A stretch of 6,361 nt of DNA from Maritimibacter sp. (GTDB taxonomy: Bacteria > Pseudomonadota > Alphaproteobacteria > Rhodobacterales > Rhodobacteraceae), in contig JAGRMP010000007.1 of the NCBI GenBank assembly GCA_020441225.1, positions 1 through 6,361 on the forward strand, read 5' to 3'. The position numbers and the translations under genes are program-made. The notes beneath the pieces are model-generated. The model did no database searches and had not been told where the DNA came from. It worked only from the letters and a program-made list of their open reading frames with translations. How positions within the stretch are numbered: position 1 is the stretch's first letter; each line of letters opens with the position of its first letter. Shown piece by piece: positions 5,060 through 6,361 of the stretch.

Positions 5060-6331
5060 ATGAAATTCACCGACGCGACCCGCCTTGCATCGGCGGCGAT
5101 GGCCACGGTCCTGATGACCGTTCCGGCCTATGCGGAAGACCTGAACGTACTTCTGTTCGGGATGCCCTACACCAACGGGTTGGCCGAACTTGAAGCCGAC
5201 TTCGAAGCAGCCACGGGGCTGACCGCCAATATCGAGGTGGTCGGTCAGGACGTGTTCGAGAACCGCATCACCCTCAGCTTCACCGGCAAGACCGGCGACA
5301 TCGACGTCGTGCACACCCCGGTCATCCAGGTCCAGCGCTGGGTCGAAGCGGGCTGGCTGCACCCCGTCACCGACGGCGTGAACGGCATCGAGACCAAGGA
5401 CGACATCCTTGCCGGTCCGCTCGACGCCTACCTCGTCAAGGGCGACTACTGGGCGCTGCCGTTCTTCGCCGAGACCGGCATGATGAGTTACCGCAAGGAT
5501 ATCCTGGCAGCCGCAGGCTACGACGCCCCGCCGGCCACCTGGGCCGAACTGCTCGATGTCGCCAAGGCTGTCAACAGTGACGACGTCGCAGCGTTCGCCA
5601 TGCGTGCTGCCCCCGGCCAGGGCTTCAACATGTTCGTCTTCCCGATGATCATGCGCGCCTATGGCGGCAAGTTCTTCGCCGACTACCCGACCGACCTCAC
5701 GCCGGCGCTCAATTCGCCGGAAACGCTGGAGGCGCTCAACCTCTACATCGACCTCATCAACAATTACGGACCGCAGGGTGCGGGCAACTTCAACTTCTCG
5801 GAAGTCGCCGCCGCGATGCAGGCCGGCAAGATTGCGATGACCGTCGACGGCACCTCGATCGTCGCGCAGACGCTCGACCCGGAGAAGAGCCAGGTGCTCG
5901 AGAACATGGCGATCGCCGCGGTGCCGGAAGGCCCGGCCGGCCGCTCGCCCGCGATCGCCGTGCACGGGCTCGGCATCCCGGCCGATGCGCCCGACCCCGA
6001 GGCCTCGTTCAAGTTCATCGAATGGGCGACGAGCTCCGAGACGCTCGCGAAGATCGCGCTGAGCCAGCCTTTCCCGGACTTCACCCGCGCCTCCGTGGCC
6101 GACAATGCCGAGGTGGTCGCGAAATACGAAACGATCAACCCCGACTTCCTCAGCCTGCGCGTGCAGATGCTCAACGACGCCATCGGCCACTACCGGCCGT
6201 TGCTGCCACAATGGCCCGAGATGGGCGCCGCGATCGGCGAGCATATCAACGCCGCGGTGAACGGGCTCGAAACGCCCGAAGAGGCGCTGGCCGCCGCGCA
6301 GGACGAAATGGCCGAGATCCTCGCCGAATAG
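5060..6331 (+). CDS. ABC transporter extracellular (periplasmic) solute-binding protein, family 1
   Basis: A 423-residue precursor. The signal peptide has a charged N-region (MKFTDATR), a hydrophobic core (LASAAMATVLMTV) and a PAYA|ED cleavage site after residue 25, giving a periplasmic protein of about 398 residues. The usual landmarks of family 1 (MalE/UgpB-like) binding proteins are present: an early strand with DFEAATGLTANIEV, then DIDVVHTPVIQVQRWVEAGWLHPVTD (about 80–105), ALPFFAETGMMSYRKDIL followed by AGYDAPPATWAELLDVAK in the hinge region, MQAGKIAMTVDG, and FIEWATSSETL near the C-terminal lobe. It lies 37 bases after the IclR gene on the same strand, so the two may share a transcript, and it is the likely partner of the divergent MalK-type ATPase. 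Permeases are expected just past the window edge. The ligand is probably a sugar, polyol or related small solute, but the sequence does not identify it. Confidence 0.92.
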   Translation: MKFTDATRLASAAMATVLMTVPAYAEDLNVLLFGMPYTNGLAELEADFEAATGLTANIEVVGQDVFENRITLSFTGKTGDIDVVHTPVIQVQRWVEAGWLHPVTDGVNGIETKDDILAGPLDAYLVKGDYWALPFFAETGMMSYRKDILAAAGYDAPPATWAELLDVAKAVNSDDVAAFAMRAAPGQGFNMFVFPMIMRAYGGKFFADYPTDLTPALNSPETLEALNLYIDLINNYGPQGAGNFNFSEVAAAMQAGKIAMTVDGTSIVAQTLDPEKSQVLENMAIAAVPEGPAGRSPAIAVHGLGIPADAPDPEASFKFIEWATSSETLAKIALSQPFPDFTRASVADNAEVVAKYETINPDFLSLRVQMLNDAIGHYRPLLPQWPEMGAAIGEHINAAVNGLETPEEALAAAQDEMAEILAE

Positions 6332-6361
6332 CCCTGCAAGACCCGCCGGCGGCCGTCCTCC

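Noticed and set aside
4120..5106. Upstream extension of the ABC ATPase frame on the minus strand
   Set aside because: It would run through the divergent promoter region and antisense to the IclR gene; the family-like protein begins at 4119.
5006..6244. 412-residue antisense frame opposite the solute-binding protein
   Set aside because: Low-complexity shadow translation; the sense gene has a strong Shine-Dalgarno, signal peptide and family motifs.
6343..6352. Ten-base GC palindrome just after the binding-protein gene as a terminator or stabilising stem
   Set aside because: Too short to judge, no T-run, and the window ends nine bases later.

Overview
The window looks like the chromosome of a GC-rich alphaproteobacterium, most probably a member of the Rhodobacterales. 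The basis is the run maf – short RNase E/G – yacG – tRNA-Phe, the strong third-position GC bias of the genes, and the style of the ABC transporter genes. The taxonomic call is an inference from gene order and base composition, not from a database match.

Region 1 (1–1658) is housekeeping DNA. It holds the 3' end of maf (nucleotide pyrophosphatase), a short ribonuclease E/G-family gene and yacG (zinc-binding gyrase inhibitor). The three genes are translationally coupled through two ATGA stop/start overlaps. A tRNA-Phe(GAA) gene with its CCA encoded follows, with a plausible promoter of its own.

Region 2 (1694–2932) is a compact 1,239-bp insertion with visibly lower GC and different codon use. 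It consists of one tyrosine-recombinase gene bracketed by perfect 33-bp inverted repeats. The left repeat contains the gene's Shine-Dalgarno sequence, start codon and second codon. The right repeat begins one base past the stop codon, so it is a mirrored copy of the gene's own translation-start region. The gene has all catalytic residues but carries one in-frame TAA at codon 62. This is the most unusual structure in the window: it resembles a minimal, one-gene, IR-bounded recombinase element lying just 3' of a tRNA gene.

Region 3 (3040–6331) is a solute-uptake locus. A MalK/UgpC-type ABC ATPase gene is transcribed leftward. An IclR-type regulator and a periplasmic solute-binding protein are transcribed rightward. 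The AT-rich space between the divergent genes holds overlapping promoter-like elements and dyad symmetries that are good candidates for IclR-type operators. Permease genes are not in the window and are expected downstream of the binding protein. The substrate cannot be named from the sequence.
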